The notes: generated by a model from the sequence alone, not told the origin. A stretch of DNA of 45,398 nucleotides from Acidimicrobiales bacterium (GCA_014239855.1 JAAZXY010000016.1:1-45398), one strand, 5' to 3'; shown: positions 1-8,408, counted from the stretch's first letter. Made by a program: numbers and translations.

Positions 1-459
1 GGCGGGAAGGCCGTGCTCGAGGAGGTCATCGGCCAGTTCGTCGTCGGCCCGGCGCCGCGCGGAGCGTTCTGCTGGGTCGGACAGCCCGGGGGACGCCCCG
101 ACCAGGGCGAGGGAGGCCACACACTCCGGATGCCGGACCGTCAGGCCGAGGCCGATCCGTCCGCCCATGGAGTAGCCGACCACGTGGGCCGGGCCCAGAC
201 CGTGCTGGTCGATGACCCGGGCCACGGCATCCACGGTGTGCTCGAACCCGAAGCCCTGGGCGTCGTCGTCGAGGATGCTCCGACCGTGGCCGGGAAGGTC
301 GACGGTGGCCACGCGGCGGTTGTCGGTGAGAGGCCGGGTGAGGGGCCGCATGGTCACCGACGAACCGGTGAACCCGTGCAGGGCCACCACCGGCCGACCC
401 GACGAGCCGTCATCGGGCGGGCCGTCGAACTCGACGTGAAGTCCCTCGCCGTCAGTCAC
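1..459 (-). CDS. menH: MenH-like alpha/beta hydrolase (SHCHC synthase), 3' end cut by window edge
   Basis: Only the first 153 codons are present; the gene runs off the left edge. The protein has the alpha/beta-hydrolase LHGFTGS oxyanion motif (residues 27-33), a DLPGHGRS segment (54-61) and the nucleophile elbow GYSMGG with Ser95. These fit MenH, which eliminates pyruvate from the MenD product to give SHCHC in menaquinone synthesis. The GTG start overlaps the menD stop in a GTGA tetranucleotide, so translation is coupled. Family membership is seen in the sequence; the MenH role is inferred from position directly after menD. The catalytic Asp and His would lie outside the window. Confidence 0.85.
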   Translation of the reverse strand, partial: MTDGEGLHVEFDGPPDDGSSGRPVVALHGFTGSSVTMRPLTRPLTDNRRVATVDLPGHGRSILDDDAQGFGFEHTVDAVARVIDQHGLGPAHVVGYSMGGRIGLGLTVRHPECVASLALVGASPGLSDPAERSARRRADDELADDLLEHGLPA

Positions 460-2258
460 CGGACCGCCTCCGGTCCCCGGAGGGCGCGGTCGGCCACCCG
501 GGCGGCCTCGCGGTGGAGTTCGACGTTGGTGACGGCATCGGTACGCACGTGGACGAGGTGGAGGCCCACGGCGCCCACCGACCGGGTCAGCGCGTCCTCC
601 AGTCCCGGGCGATCGGTGGGCTGGTGGAGGGTGGCGCCGGCCAGATGGGCCGCATGGCTGAGGTCCAGTCCGTGGGGGGTGTGGAAGAGGCGCCGGTGGT
701 CGACGTGGTTCCGGTCGGCTATGGGCAGGTCGGCGATCGGAAGGAACGAGAAGATGCCGCCACCGTCGTTGTCCACCACCACCACCGTCAGGTCGACGCC
801 CAGACGGCAGGCCGCCGTGAGACCTCCGAGGTCGTGGAGCACGGTGAGGTCGCCGGCCAGAAGAACCGTCGGGGGGCCGGTTCCGGTATCGGCACCGGCG
901 GCCATGCCGATGGCCGTGGCGACCTGGCCGTCGATGCCGTTGGCACCCCGGTTGCCGCGGATCGACCACTCCCGCTGATCGGTGGGGAGGAAGGCGTCGA
1001 GGTCGCGCAGCGGCATGGAGTTGCCGACCACCAGGGTGACGGCGCCCGGGAGGGCGGCGTCGAGGGCGGCCACCACGCCGGGTTCATCGAAGGGCGAGTC
1101 GGCCACCAGAGCGGCCACGGCGGCCGCTGCGGCTGCGTCGGCGTTGAGCCAGGTGCGGGTCCAGTCGCTTTCGCCGTCACGGGTCGGTTCCTCGTGGGCC
1201 AGTCGATCGGCGAGGTGAGCGGCCAGACGACCCGGCTCGGCGGTCACCCGGTCGGTGATCCGCAGTGCGGCGTCGGGGAAGCGTCCGAGGTGGTCCACGG
1301 CCACGATGCGGTCGGCGCCCACCCGGTCCAGCCACAGGCGGTAGCCCTTGCTGGTCGGCATGGCTCCCAGTTGGACCACCACATCGGGGCGGTGGTCGTC
1401 CGACCACGGAGAACGGAGCAGGTGGTCGCCGGTGGCCAGGACGGGACCGTCGGCGACGTGGGTGCCGCGACGCAGGCCCGACACCGGGTCGGCCAGGATC
1501 GGCCATCCGGTCCGGCGGGCCAACTGGGCCAGGGCGGCCCGTCCGGCGGGGGAGAGGTCCATGGGCCCGGCCACGATCAGGCCCCTCTCGGGCCGAGCGT
1601 TTCCGGCCACGAGCTCGTCGAGGCAGCCGGCCTCGAGCGGAACCCGGTCCGGAGGCAGGGGAAGGAGCCCCTGCGATGAAGTCCCGATATCGGAGGGATC
1701 GCCCGGGGGTGGTTCCAGTGGCTCACGCAGCGGCACGTTGAGATGGACGGGGCCGGGCGCCGGGCGGGTGGCCCGGACCACGGCCTGATGGGCCACCGAT
1801 GCCGCCTCGCCGGCCTGGTCGGTGCCGGCCACCGGGGTGGTGGCGGCCCAACGCACGTGGGTGCCGTAGATGCCGTGCTGGTCGATCGTCTGGGGTGCAC
1901 CGACGCCCTGCAACTCGGGAGGTCGGTCGGTGGTGAGGACGATGAGGGGCACGCCGGAATGGAAGGCCTCGACGACCGCCGGCAGGTAGTTGGCCGTGGC
2001 GGTGCCCGAGGTGCACAGCAGGGCCACGGGCCGGTTGGTGGCCCGGGCCAGGCCCAGAGCGAAGAATCCACCGGCCCGCTCGTCGAGGTGCATTGAAACC
2101 TCGAGCCCGGGCGTGCGGTCGGCGGCCACCGTCATCGGTGTGGACCGTGATCCCGGTGAGGCGGCCACGTGGGCCACCCCGCATTCCACGAGCTGGGCGA
2201 ACAGCGTCCGACACCAGGCTTGGACGGCTACCGGGTCGGCGGCCGGGAGGTGGCTCAT
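456..2258 (-). CDS. menD: 2-succinyl-5-enolpyruvyl-6-hydroxy-3-cyclohexene-1-carboxylate synthase (MenD)
   Basis: 600 residues, within the usual range of the family. MenD is a thiamin-diphosphate enzyme that joins 2-oxoglutarate and isochorismate. The N-terminal domain has the SPGSRSTP motif (about 34-41) and a conserved glutamate in HLDERAGG. The C-terminal domain has the cofactor and metal-binding segments GNRGANGIDG and LLAGDLTVLHDLGG. The ATG at 2258 overlaps the menF stop by four bases (ATGA), and the same frame continues open far upstream without similarity, so this is the supported start. It lies in the middle of a merR-menF-menD-menH operon with overlapping junctions throughout. Confidence 0.96.
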   Translation of the reverse strand: MSHLPAADPVAVQAWCRTLFAQLVECGVAHVAASPGSRSTPMTVAADRTPGLEVSMHLDERAGGFFALGLARATNRPVALLCTSGTATANYLPAVVEAFHSGVPLIVLTTDRPPELQGVGAPQTIDQHGIYGTHVRWAATTPVAGTDQAGEAASVAHQAVVRATRPAPGPVHLNVPLREPLEPPPGDPSDIGTSSQGLLPLPPDRVPLEAGCLDELVAGNARPERGLIVAGPMDLSPAGRAALAQLARRTGWPILADPVSGLRRGTHVADGPVLATGDHLLRSPWSDDHRPDVVVQLGAMPTSKGYRLWLDRVGADRIVAVDHLGRFPDAALRITDRVTAEPGRLAAHLADRLAHEEPTRDGESDWTRTWLNADAAAAAAVAALVADSPFDEPGVVAALDAALPGAVTLVVGNSMPLRDLDAFLPTDQREWSIRGNRGANGIDGQVATAIGMAAGADTGTGPPTVLLAGDLTVLHDLGGLTAACRLGVDLTVVVVDNDGGGIFSFLPIADLPIADRNHVDHRRLFHTPHGLDLSHAAHLAGATLHQPTDRPGLEDALTRSVGAVGLHLVHVRTDAVTNVELHREAARVADRALRGPEAVR

Positions 2259-3613
2259 GGCGTGGCTCCCGTTTCCCGGGGATCGGCGCCCGATGGCGGC
2301 GTGGCCAACACGAGGCCCAGAAGGGTCCGCAGTTTCACGTCGGTCTCGGCCAGCTCGCGGTCCGGATCCGAACCGGCCACCACGCCGGCACCCGCGTACA
2401 ACGTCGTGCCCGCGTCGTGCACGAGTCCGGTCCGCAGGGCCACCCGGAACTCGCCGTCGCCCGAGGCGTCCATCCAGCCGACCGGACTGGCGAACCATCC
2501 CCGTTCCATGCCCTCGTGGGCGGCCCGCAGGTCGGCGGCCTGTCCACCGGGATGACCGGCCACCGCCGGGGTGGGATGGAGGGCGCCCACCAGGTCCAGC
2601 AGGCCGACGCCCTCGGGGAGCTCGGCGTCGATGGGGGTGTGGAGATGCTGGATGCCATGGAGTGGCAACAGGGCGGGGTCCCGGGGATGCCGGTCGGCCA
2701 CCCCGAGGCCGTCCAATGCCCGGTCGACGGCTTCGACCACCACGGCGTGCTCGGCGCGTTCCTTGGGGCTGGTCAGGAGGCCCTGGCCGAGGGCGGCGTC
2801 GATGGCCGGGTCGGCGTGGCGGGGGGCGGATCCGGCCAGTGCCGCGGTGTGGAGGTGGCCGGAGTGCACGGCGGCCAGGCGTTCCGGCGTGGCTCCCAGA
2901 AACGTCGTCCCGGTACGGGCCGGTCGCACGGCCAGGGTGGCACACGCCGGGTAGGTGTCTCGGAGGGCGGCCAGCAGGGGAGCGGTGTCGGGCCGGTGGC
3001 CGACGTCGATGGACCGACACGGCACGGCCTTGGTCAGATCCCCCCGCCCGATGGCCGCCAATGCCAGGCGGACCAGTTGCCGGTAGTGCTCGCGGGCGTC
3101 CGGATCGGTATGGGCGGCGGGATCCAGGAACTCGGCCCTGCCGGGAGTCGGCGCATTGTGCAGGGGGGTGGGTCGGTCCTGGTCGTCGATCCGGGTCACC
3201 CAGGTGCGACCGGCGTGGCGTAGGACCTGGACGGCGGGCAGCACGAGGCGACCGGCTCCGAACGGCTGCCATGCAGCAGCGGCCTGCGGCAGGTCGTCGT
3301 CGAAGGCGAAGCCCGCAGCGAGTCTGGGGAGCGGAGCACCCTCAGGGGCGGTCACGTCGAGGGCGTTCCACAGGTCGGTGGCCATCTCGGCGGCGTCGAC
3401 GAATCGTCCGACTCCGGTGGCGTCGACCACGGCCGCCGAGCCGAGACCGACCCACGAGGTGTCGTCGTCGGGGACCTCCCAGAACCACGCTTCGTCGTCG
3501 ACGGGCGCCACGGCCAGCCAGGCCAGGGGGTCGGTGGCCGGCCCGGTGTGCACCTCGACGGTGGTGGCCTGCATCGCCCCGGTCGCCGGCGCGGGGTCGG
3601 CGGTCAACGCCAT
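2255..3613 (-). CDS. menF: Isochorismate synthase (MenF-type chorismate-binding enzyme)
   Basis: 452 residues. The C-terminal half is a chorismate-binding domain: a GATPERL segment, a SPKERAEHAVVVEAV helix, and GALHPTPAVAGHP followed by an ERGWFASPVGW-like region. It would convert chorismate to isochorismate, the first committed step of the menaquinone branch, and feeds the MenD encoded just downstream. Anthranilate or salicylate synthase relatives are possible from domain content alone, but the menD-menH context makes MenF the best reading. The ATG at 3613 overlaps the end of the merR gene by 10 bases; a Met at codon 14 is an alternative start. Confidence 0.92.
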   Translation of the reverse strand: MALTADPAPATGAMQATTVEVHTGPATDPLAWLAVAPVDDEAWFWEVPDDDTSWVGLGSAAVVDATGVGRFVDAAEMATDLWNALDVTAPEGAPLPRLAAGFAFDDDLPQAAAAWQPFGAGRLVLPAVQVLRHAGRTWVTRIDDQDRPTPLHNAPTPGRAEFLDPAAHTDPDAREHYRQLVRLALAAIGRGDLTKAVPCRSIDVGHRPDTAPLLAALRDTYPACATLAVRPARTGTTFLGATPERLAAVHSGHLHTAALAGSAPRHADPAIDAALGQGLLTSPKERAEHAVVVEAVDRALDGLGVADRHPRDPALLPLHGIQHLHTPIDAELPEGVGLLDLVGALHPTPAVAGHPGGQAADLRAAHEGMERGWFASPVGWMDASGDGEFRVALRTGLVHDAGTTLYAGAGVVAGSDPDRELAETDVKLRTLLGLVLATPPSGADPRETGATP

Positions 3614-4401
3614 TGGACGTCCACCTCCAGGCGATCGGTGTCGGCGGTCAGGAGGGCCTCGGCCAGTCCGGTTCCCGTGTCGGTTCCCGCCCGCTGCCGG
3701 GCCCGGGTCACCAGCGTGCGGTGGAAGTGCTGGGCCACCAGACGGGTCACGGCCGGCAGCAGTGAGCGGACCACCTCCACGAGGTCCTGTTCGCCGGTCG
3801 TCCCGTCTCCTGTAGTGCCTTCTCCGTGGTGGATGTGGCACTCGAACAGGTCGATGGCCCGGTCGACCACCTCGTCGACGTTCGCGCCATGGTCGGCGGC
3901 CAGGGCCACCAGTTCGTCGAGTGGGACGCCTGCCGCGCTGATGGCCAGCCCGGCCCGCACCATGGAGACCGCCCCCTCGTCGAACCGGGGCTCGGGGTCG
4001 GTGGTGAGGGGAGCGAGGAGTCCGTTGTCGACCAGGAGGGCGACGAGCCCTTCGGGGACCCCGGCCTGCTCGGCCACCTCGGAGCGAGAGAGGCTTCGAT
4101 CCAGGGCATCGTCGGCCAGGCGGCGAAGTTCGTCCACTGCGCCGATGGTCGACACCCCGGCACCCAGGGCGCCGATCTGGGCCAGGGTGAAACCCTCTTC
4201 GGCCAGGCGTCGGATCTCGGCCAGGCGGGCCACGTGATCGTCGGAGTACAGGGCCCGTCGGCCGCTTCGGAGCGGTGCCGGTAACAGGCCGAGGCGCTGG
4301 TAGTAGCGCACGGTGTCGATGCCCAGCCCGGCGGTCGCTGCCACCTCATCGACGGTCAGGCCGGTCGGGGAGTTCCGGTTCTGCTCATCCACGGCGGCCA
4401 C
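3604..4401 (-). CDS. MerR-family transcriptional regulator heading the men operon
   Basis: 265 residues. The N-terminal winged helix (about 14-85) shows the MerR pattern: TVDEVAATAGLGIDTVRYYQRLGLL, a basic wing with RRALYSDDHVARL, then RRLAEEGFTLAQIGAL. The rest is a helical effector region with no recognised ligand motif. A TAGAAT -10 box lies directly before an ATG at 4407, so that ATG would be outside the transcript. A GTG at 4401 is 6 nt downstream of the -10 and fits a leaderless start, so I chose it. The gene is translationally linked to menF, so it may sense a quinone or redox cue; this is inference. Confidence 0.88.
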   Translation of the reverse strand: MAAVDEQNRNSPTGLTVDEVAATAGLGIDTVRYYQRLGLLPAPLRSGRRALYSDDHVARLAEIRRLAEEGFTLAQIGALGAGVSTIGAVDELRRLADDALDRSLSRSEVAEQAGVPEGLVALLVDNGLLAPLTTDPEPRFDEGAVSMVRAGLAISAAGVPLDELVALAADHGANVDEVVDRAIDLFECHIHHGEGTTGDGTTGEQDLVEVVRSLLPAVTRLVAQHFHRTLVTRARQRAGTDTGTGLAEALLTADTDRLEVDVQWR

Positions 4402-4407
4402 GGCCAT

Positions 4408-4436
4408 ATTCTAGGAGTAATCACTCTCAGTGTCGA
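4408..4436 (-). promoter_or_regulatory. Promoter of merR-menFDH with MerR-type operator in the spacer
   Basis: Reading the minus strand, TCGACA (4431-4436) and TAGAAT (4408-4413) are separated by 17 bp, matching sigma70-type -35 and -10 elements. The spacer holds the imperfect dyad GAGTAATCACTC (4415-4426, arms GAGT/ACTC). MerR proteins characteristically bind between -35 and -10, so autoregulation of the operon is a reasonable inference. Confidence 0.6.
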
Positions 4437-4511
4437 TGCTCGTACCTTCGGATCGGATCTTCCGGTCCGCCGGATCACCGCCAACCGGGTCGTGGATGCC
4501 ACGATGAGCGG

Positions 4512-5474
4512 ATGGGAGCCCGAGCAGAGACCTCCGCGCCGATCGACTACATCGCCCTGACCCGCGATCGTTACGACGCCCTCGGCTACCCCCCGTACCA
4601 GTGGGCGGAGTTGTCGGACACACCGCCCTGGACGCCGCTGGCCCGCCCCCTCGCCGAATCGACGGTTGCCCTGATCGGCTCGGGCGGTGCCTACCGGGAA
4701 GGGCAGACGGCCTTCCACTGGAAGGACGACACCGGCGTCCGGCGGATCCCGTCGGCCGACCCGGCCACCGACATCCGGGTCACCCACTTCGCCTACGACC
4801 TCGAGCCGGCCCGGGAGGACCCGAACATCGTGTTCCCCGTGGACCGGCTGCGCGAGCTGGTCGACGAGGGCGTGATCGGTGGACTGGCCCCCACCGCGCT
4901 GGGGTGCATGGGCGGGATCTACTCGGTCCGACGGGCCACCGAGGAGCTGGCCCCGGCCGTCGTCGCCGAGGTCACGGCCATGGACGTGGACCTGGCCCTG
5001 CTGGTGCCCGTCTGACCGGTCTGCCACCAGACCGTGGGTCTGGTCGCACGGGCGTTGGAAGCCGCTGGGGTGCCGACGCTCTGCCTGACGTCGGCGTACA
5101 GCATCACGGCGTCGGTGAACCCGCCGCGGGCCGCCTTCTCGGACCTGCCGCTGGGCCACACCGTCGGTCGACCCCATGATGCGGAGTTCCAGCGAAACCT
5201 GCTGCGTCGGGCGTTGACCGCGGCGGCCGCCATGGACACCCCGGGAACCATCGCCGCCACCGGGGTGACGTGGGACGGCGACGGCTCCTGGAAGCGTCGG
5301 GCCACGCCCACCGGGATTGAGTCCGGGAAGCCGGTGTCCGGGGAGCCGGTGTCCGGGGAGCCGGTGTCCGATGCTTCGGCGGACGGTGACCGGGGCGATA
5401 CACGCAACGTCCGGGTCGACACCCCGCAGTACCAGTACGAATCCGACCGGCTGGCCGCCGAGTCGGGCACCTGA
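4512..5474 (+). CDS. GrdB/PrdB-family protein with in-frame UGA, probable selenoprotein (Sec168)
   Basis: Translated from ATG 4512, the frame runs 167 codons to TGA 5013-5015 and stays open in the same frame for another 152 codons to TGA 5472-5474. Protein similarity continues across the UGA: the upstream part ends DLALLVPV and the downstream part begins PVCHQTVGLVARALEAAG, giving a redox-like U-P-V-C motif (Sec168, Cys171). This matches the glycine/sarcosine/betaine/D-proline reductase selenoprotein B family, in which Sec or Cys occupies this position. A hairpin suited to a bacterial SECIS follows the UGA. A Ser/Pro/Glu tandem repeat lies near the C-terminus. Substrate is unknown; the partner subunits of true glycine reductase are not nearby, so it may act on another substrate. 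If the organism lacks selA/selB/selD, the gene would instead be a nonsense-mutated or misread copy. Confidence 0.8.
5013..5043 (+). promoter_or_regulatory. UGA codon plus SECIS-like hairpin
   Basis: After the UGA (5013-5015), CCAGACC (5027-5033) and GGTCTGG (5037-5043) form a perfect 7-bp stem with loop GTG (5034-5036). The loop begins 18 nt after the UGA and has G first, both within known bacterial SECIS limits. A competing stem, CGGTCTG (5017-5023) with CAGACCG (5028-5034), excludes the first. Folding is inferred by eye. Confidence 0.6.
5331..5370 (+). repeat. 15-bp tandem repeat inside the probable selenoprotein gene
   Basis: Two exact 15-bp units (5331-5345, 5346-5360) and a third partial unit (5361-5370) encode PVSGE-PVSGE-PVSD. 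The array keeps the frame and lies in a low-complexity stretch between the reductase-like domain and the C-terminus, consistent with replication slippage. Confidence 0.85.
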
Positions 5475-5512
5475 CCCCCGTTTCCCTGCCCCCTCGGTTC
5501 CGGAGTAGTTCC

Positions 5513-6469
5513 ATGTCTGTCGCCGCCGATCTTCAACCCCTGCTCGACCTCATCTCCCAGGGTCGGGACCCGGACGCCCCCATCGATCTTGAGGAACGCC
5601 GGGTGAGCTACCGGGCCATCTGTACCGGTGGCCGACATCTGGCCGCCGAGGTGGCCGAGGTGGTCGACCGGATGATCCCCGGTCCGGAGAGCGATCTGCC
5701 GGTCCGGATCTACCGGGCGGAGGGACTGGGCGACCGCTCCCCCGTGGTGCTCTATCTCCACGGTGGTGGCTGGACGATCGGTGATCTGGAGGGCTACGAC
5801 GAACAGTGCCGGGCCGTGGCCTCAACCAGTGGAGCGGTGGTGGTGGCCCTCGAGTACCGGCTCGCTCCCGAGCACCCGTTCCCGGCGGCCGTCGATGATT
5901 CCTGGGCAGCCCTCTGCTGGGTGTCGGAGCACGCTGGGGAACTCGGGGTCGATTCGGGGCGACTGGTGGTGGCCGGTGACAGCGCCGGGGGCAATCTGAG
6001 TGCGGTGCTGTCGCTACTGGCCCGTGACCGGGGCGGTCCGGCCATCGACCACCAGTTCCTGATCTATCCGGCCACCGATTTCGATTACGACTCCAGACGT
6101 TGGCCGTCGTTGGAGGAGAACGCCGTTGGGTACTTCCTGGAGCTGAGGATGATGCGGTGGTTCGCCGACAACGTCGCCGGGGGTCGGGATCTGAGCACCG
6201 AGCCGCTGGCCGCACCGATCCGTGCCGAGAATCATGCAGGCCTTCCGCCGGCCACCGTGATGGTGGGTGGCTTCGACCCCCTTCGCGACGAGGGTCTGGG
6301 GTATGCCGAGATGCTTCGATCGGCCGGCGTGCCGGTCGAGGTGATCCACCACGAGGAGCAGGTCCACGGGTACTGGATCGTCGCCCCGCTCGTTCCCTCC
6401 TCGGGTGCCGCCCGCCAGATCGACCTGGATGCTCTTCGGGCTGCCATCGAGGCTCTGCCCGTCGGCTAG
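5513..6469 (+). CDS. HSL-family alpha/beta hydrolase (esterase/lipase)
   Basis: 318 residues with the hormone-sensitive-lipase signature: oxyanion HGGGW at 83-87, the nucleophile elbow GDSAGGN with Ser157, a likely Asp in GGFDPLRDEG and a His in EQVHGYW. It should hydrolyse short-chain carboxylic esters in the cytoplasm. The start is ATG 5513, 38 nt after the selenoprotein stop on the same strand, so the two may be co-transcribed. Its stop shares a CTAG tetranucleotide with the stop of the convergent CoA-transferase gene. The substrate cannot be told from sequence. Confidence 0.93.
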   Translation: MSVAADLQPLLDLISQGRDPDAPIDLEERRVSYRAICTGGRHLAAEVAEVVDRMIPGPESDLPVRIYRAEGLGDRSPVVLYLHGGGWTIGDLEGYDEQCRAVASTSGAVVVALEYRLAPEHPFPAAVDDSWAALCWVSEHAGELGVDSGRLVVAGDSAGGNLSAVLSLLARDRGGPAIDHQFLIYPATDFDYDSRRWPSLEENAVGYFLELRMMRWFADNVAGGRDLSTEPLAAPIRAENHAGLPPATVMVGGFDPLRDEGLGYAEMLRSAGVPVEVIHHEEQVHGYWIVAPLVPSSGAARQIDLDALRAAIEALPVG

Positions 6470-7698
6470 TCGCCGGGCTCGGCCACCGCGCCCGACGCCA
6501 CCAGGGCGTCGATCTCGGCGTCGGTGCGGCCCATGGCCGCCAGGACCTCGCGGGTGTGCTGGCCGATGGACGGGGCCGTTGAACGGGCGGCCCACGGTGT
6601 GCCCCGGAAGTCCACCGGCGTGGCGACCATGGTGGTCGACGACACCGCGTCGGGGACGTCGACCAGCGCACCGGAACCGTGGAACGCCGGGTCGGCCAGC
6701 AGATCGTCGGGCGAGTTGATCGGTGCCCAGAAGAAGTCCGGTTCGGTGGCGAACACCTCGGTCCACTCGTCGAGCGTCCGGGTGGCGAAGATCTCGTCCA
6801 GCATGCCGATGAGTGCCGGCGCATTGGCTGCCCGCTCCCGAGGCCGCGCGAAGCGCTCGTCGTCGAGCCATTCGGGATGGCCGACCGCCCGGGCCAGCGG
6901 AGGCCAGTGCCGTTCGCCCTCCAGTCCGACGATCCAGAATCGGCGACCGCAGCCTGCGGTGTAGTTGTTCATGGCCGGGTTGCCCATCGACGTGCGTTCG
7001 CCGATCTCCAGGGTGGCCCCCCACATGAGCAGCAGGTTCAGGTCGAAGCTGATCGTGTAGGCGCCCTGGCGCATGAGGGACGTCTCGACCAGCTGGCCCT
7101 GACCGGTGCGTTCCCTGTCGAACAGGGCGGCCGACACCGCGGCGGCGGCCGCCAGGCCCGTCGAATGGTCGCCCATCCCGCCCCGTTGGAACGGCGGGTC
7201 ACCCCCCGGTGGGGTCAGGAGGCCCGCCACGCCGGACCGGGCCCAGAAGGCGCCGATGTCATAGGCCGCCCGGTCGGCGTCGGGCCCCTCGGAGCCATAG
7301 CCGGTGATCTGGCAGTACACCAGGCGCTCGAAGCGGTCGGCGATCGACGCATGGTCCAGGCCGAGGCGCTGCAGGGCGCCGATCCGCAGGTTGGTCACGA
7401 ACACGTCGGCCTCGGCCAGCAGGTCCATGGCGATGGCCAGGCCATCGTCGGTGCCGAGGTCCACGGCAATGCCCTTCTTGGACCGGTTGTCCATCTCGAA
7501 CACCGGGTTGGTGGGCATGTCGCCACCCAGCATCCACTGGAACATCCGGCACGGGTCGCCCGACGGGGGCTCGATCTTGACGACATCAGCCCCCCAGTCG
7601 GCCAGGATTCCCGAGGCGGCCGGGCCGGCCACCCACACGCCGAGCTCGACGACCTTCACGCCCCGCATGGGGCCGGTCGCGGTGGTGGTCTCGGTCAT
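6466..7698 (-). CDS. CaiB/BaiF (family III) CoA-transferase
   Basis: 410 residues from ATG 7698; a GTG at 7719 is an alternative adding 7 residues. The N-terminus MRGVKVVELGVWVAGPAASGILADWGADVVKIEPP is the typical family III nucleotide-type fold start, and the Asp in the AAYDIGAFWARSG region matches the catalytic aspartate of formyl-CoA transferase relatives. These enzymes move CoA between acyl-CoA and a free carboxylic acid. A TAGGTT box at 7747-7752 (minus) is a candidate -10, which would leave a short leader. The acid substrate is unknown; neighbours suggest carboxylic acid or steroid/fatty acid catabolism (inference). Confidence 0.93.
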   Translation of the reverse strand: MTETTTATGPMRGVKVVELGVWVAGPAASGILADWGADVVKIEPPSGDPCRMFQWMLGGDMPTNPVFEMDNRSKKGIAVDLGTDDGLAIAMDLLAEADVFVTNLRIGALQRLGLDHASIADRFERLVYCQITGYGSEGPDADRAAYDIGAFWARSGVAGLLTPPGGDPPFQRGGMGDHSTGLAAAAAVSAALFDRERTGQGQLVETSLMRQGAYTISFDLNLLLMWGATLEIGERTSMGNPAMNNYTAGCGRRFWIVGLEGERHWPPLARAVGHPEWLDDERFARPRERAANAPALIGMLDEIFATRTLDEWTEVFATEPDFFWAPINSPDDLLADPAFHGSGALVDVPDAVSSTTMVATPVDFRGTPWAARSTAPSIGQHTREVLAAMGRTDAEIDALVASGAVAEPGD

Positions 7699-7803
7699 GG
7701 CTGGCGCCCCCGTTGTCACTGGCGGCCCGGAGTCGAGCCCGGGGGCAACCTAGGCCGATGAGATCGGTCGGTCCCATGCGGACCTGACGGGTACCGTCGG
7801 CCG

Positions 7804-8349
7804 GTGATCCTGTTCGTGTGCACCGGCAACACCTGCCGGTCGGCCATGGCCGAGGCGGTTCTTCGGACCCGTCTGGACGAGAGAGGCGGGGCCGGGCCGG
7901 TTGTCGCCTCTGCGGGGACCGAGGTCCGTAGCGGAGCAGACGGGACCGGGGCGAACCCGTCGGCCGTCGAGGTGCTGGCCCAGCGGGGTATCGATCTCGG
8001 TGGGCACGTCAGCACCTCCCTGACTCTCGAACTGGTGGCCGGGGCCGACCTGGTGGTGGCCATGACCCGACCACATGAGGCGGCCGTCGCGGCGATCGAT
8101 CCCACGGCCCGGGCACGGACCTTTCTGGCTGGCGAGGTGGTGCGCCTCGGAGGCCAGGTCGGCCCCCGGGGGGATCGGCCGCTGGACGAGTGGATCCGGG
8201 CCCTGGACGGGGCTCGGGGTGGGCACTTCACCGCGGGACGGGTGGTCGACGAGGTGGCCGACCCGTGGGGCGAACCGCTCGAGGCCTACCGACGATGCGC
8301 CGACCGCCTGGACGGCATCTGCACCGGTCTGGCCCGTCTCTTGACCTGA
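7804..8349 (+). CDS. Low-molecular-weight phosphotyrosine phosphatase family protein
   Basis: 181 residues. The P-loop CTGNTCRS (Cys6 to Arg12) is at the extreme N-terminus and the general-acid Asp is in DPWG (Asp153), as in LMW-PTPs and YwlE/Wzb-type phosphatases. An arsenate-reductase-like activity is also possible in this fold. The GTG start lies 6 nt after TACCGT (7792-7797), a leaderless arrangement. The middle is somewhat longer than in classic 150-residue members. The stop codon lies in the first unit of a 23-bp tandem repeat. Confidence 0.9.
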   Translation: MILFVCTGNTCRSAMAEAVLRTRLDERGGAGPVVASAGTEVRSGADGTGANPSAVEVLAQRGIDLGGHVSTSLTLELVAGADLVVAMTRPHEAAVAAIDPTARARTFLAGEVVRLGGQVGPRGDRPLDEWIRALDGARGGHFTAGRVVDEVADPWGEPLEAYRRCADRLDGICTGLARLLT

Positions 8350-8399
8350 CGGAGAGCAACGCTGTGATCTGACGGAGAGCAACGCTGCGATCTGACGGA
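8346..8399 (+). repeat. 23-bp tandem repeat spanning the phosphatase stop codon
   Basis: Units at 8346-8368 and 8369-8391 differ at one base. A third unit starts with the same CTGACGGA (8392-8399) and then becomes the right arm of the operator palindrome. The first unit contains the phosphatase TGA. The repeated CTGACGGA gives three half-sites at 23-bp spacing. Confidence 0.9.
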
Positions 8400-8408
8400 C
8401 CGTCAGAT
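8390..8408 (+). promoter_or_regulatory. TetR-type operator (19-bp palindrome) upstream of acyl-CoA dehydrogenase
   Basis: ATCTGACGG and CCGTCAGAT form a perfect inverted repeat around a single central A (8399). The core CTGACGGACCGTCAG matches 13 of 15 bases of the site before the TetR gene at 15118. It overlaps the expected -35 position of the acyl-CoA dehydrogenase promoter, as expected for repression. Confidence 0.75.

Noticed and set aside
13-3765. Long plus-strand reading frames antisense to menH-menF
   Set aside because: They are GC-rich shadow frames with Arg/Pro/Gly-biased translations and no motifs; the minus-strand men genes explain the region.
7784-7800. CTGACGG-GTA-CCGTCGG as a third TetR site
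   Set aside because: Central spacing is 3 rather than 1 and one arm has a mismatch, so it does not match the operator geometry.
8346-8408. Possible CRISPR-like repeat array
   Set aside because: Tandem units have no spacers and the third unit is part of an operator.
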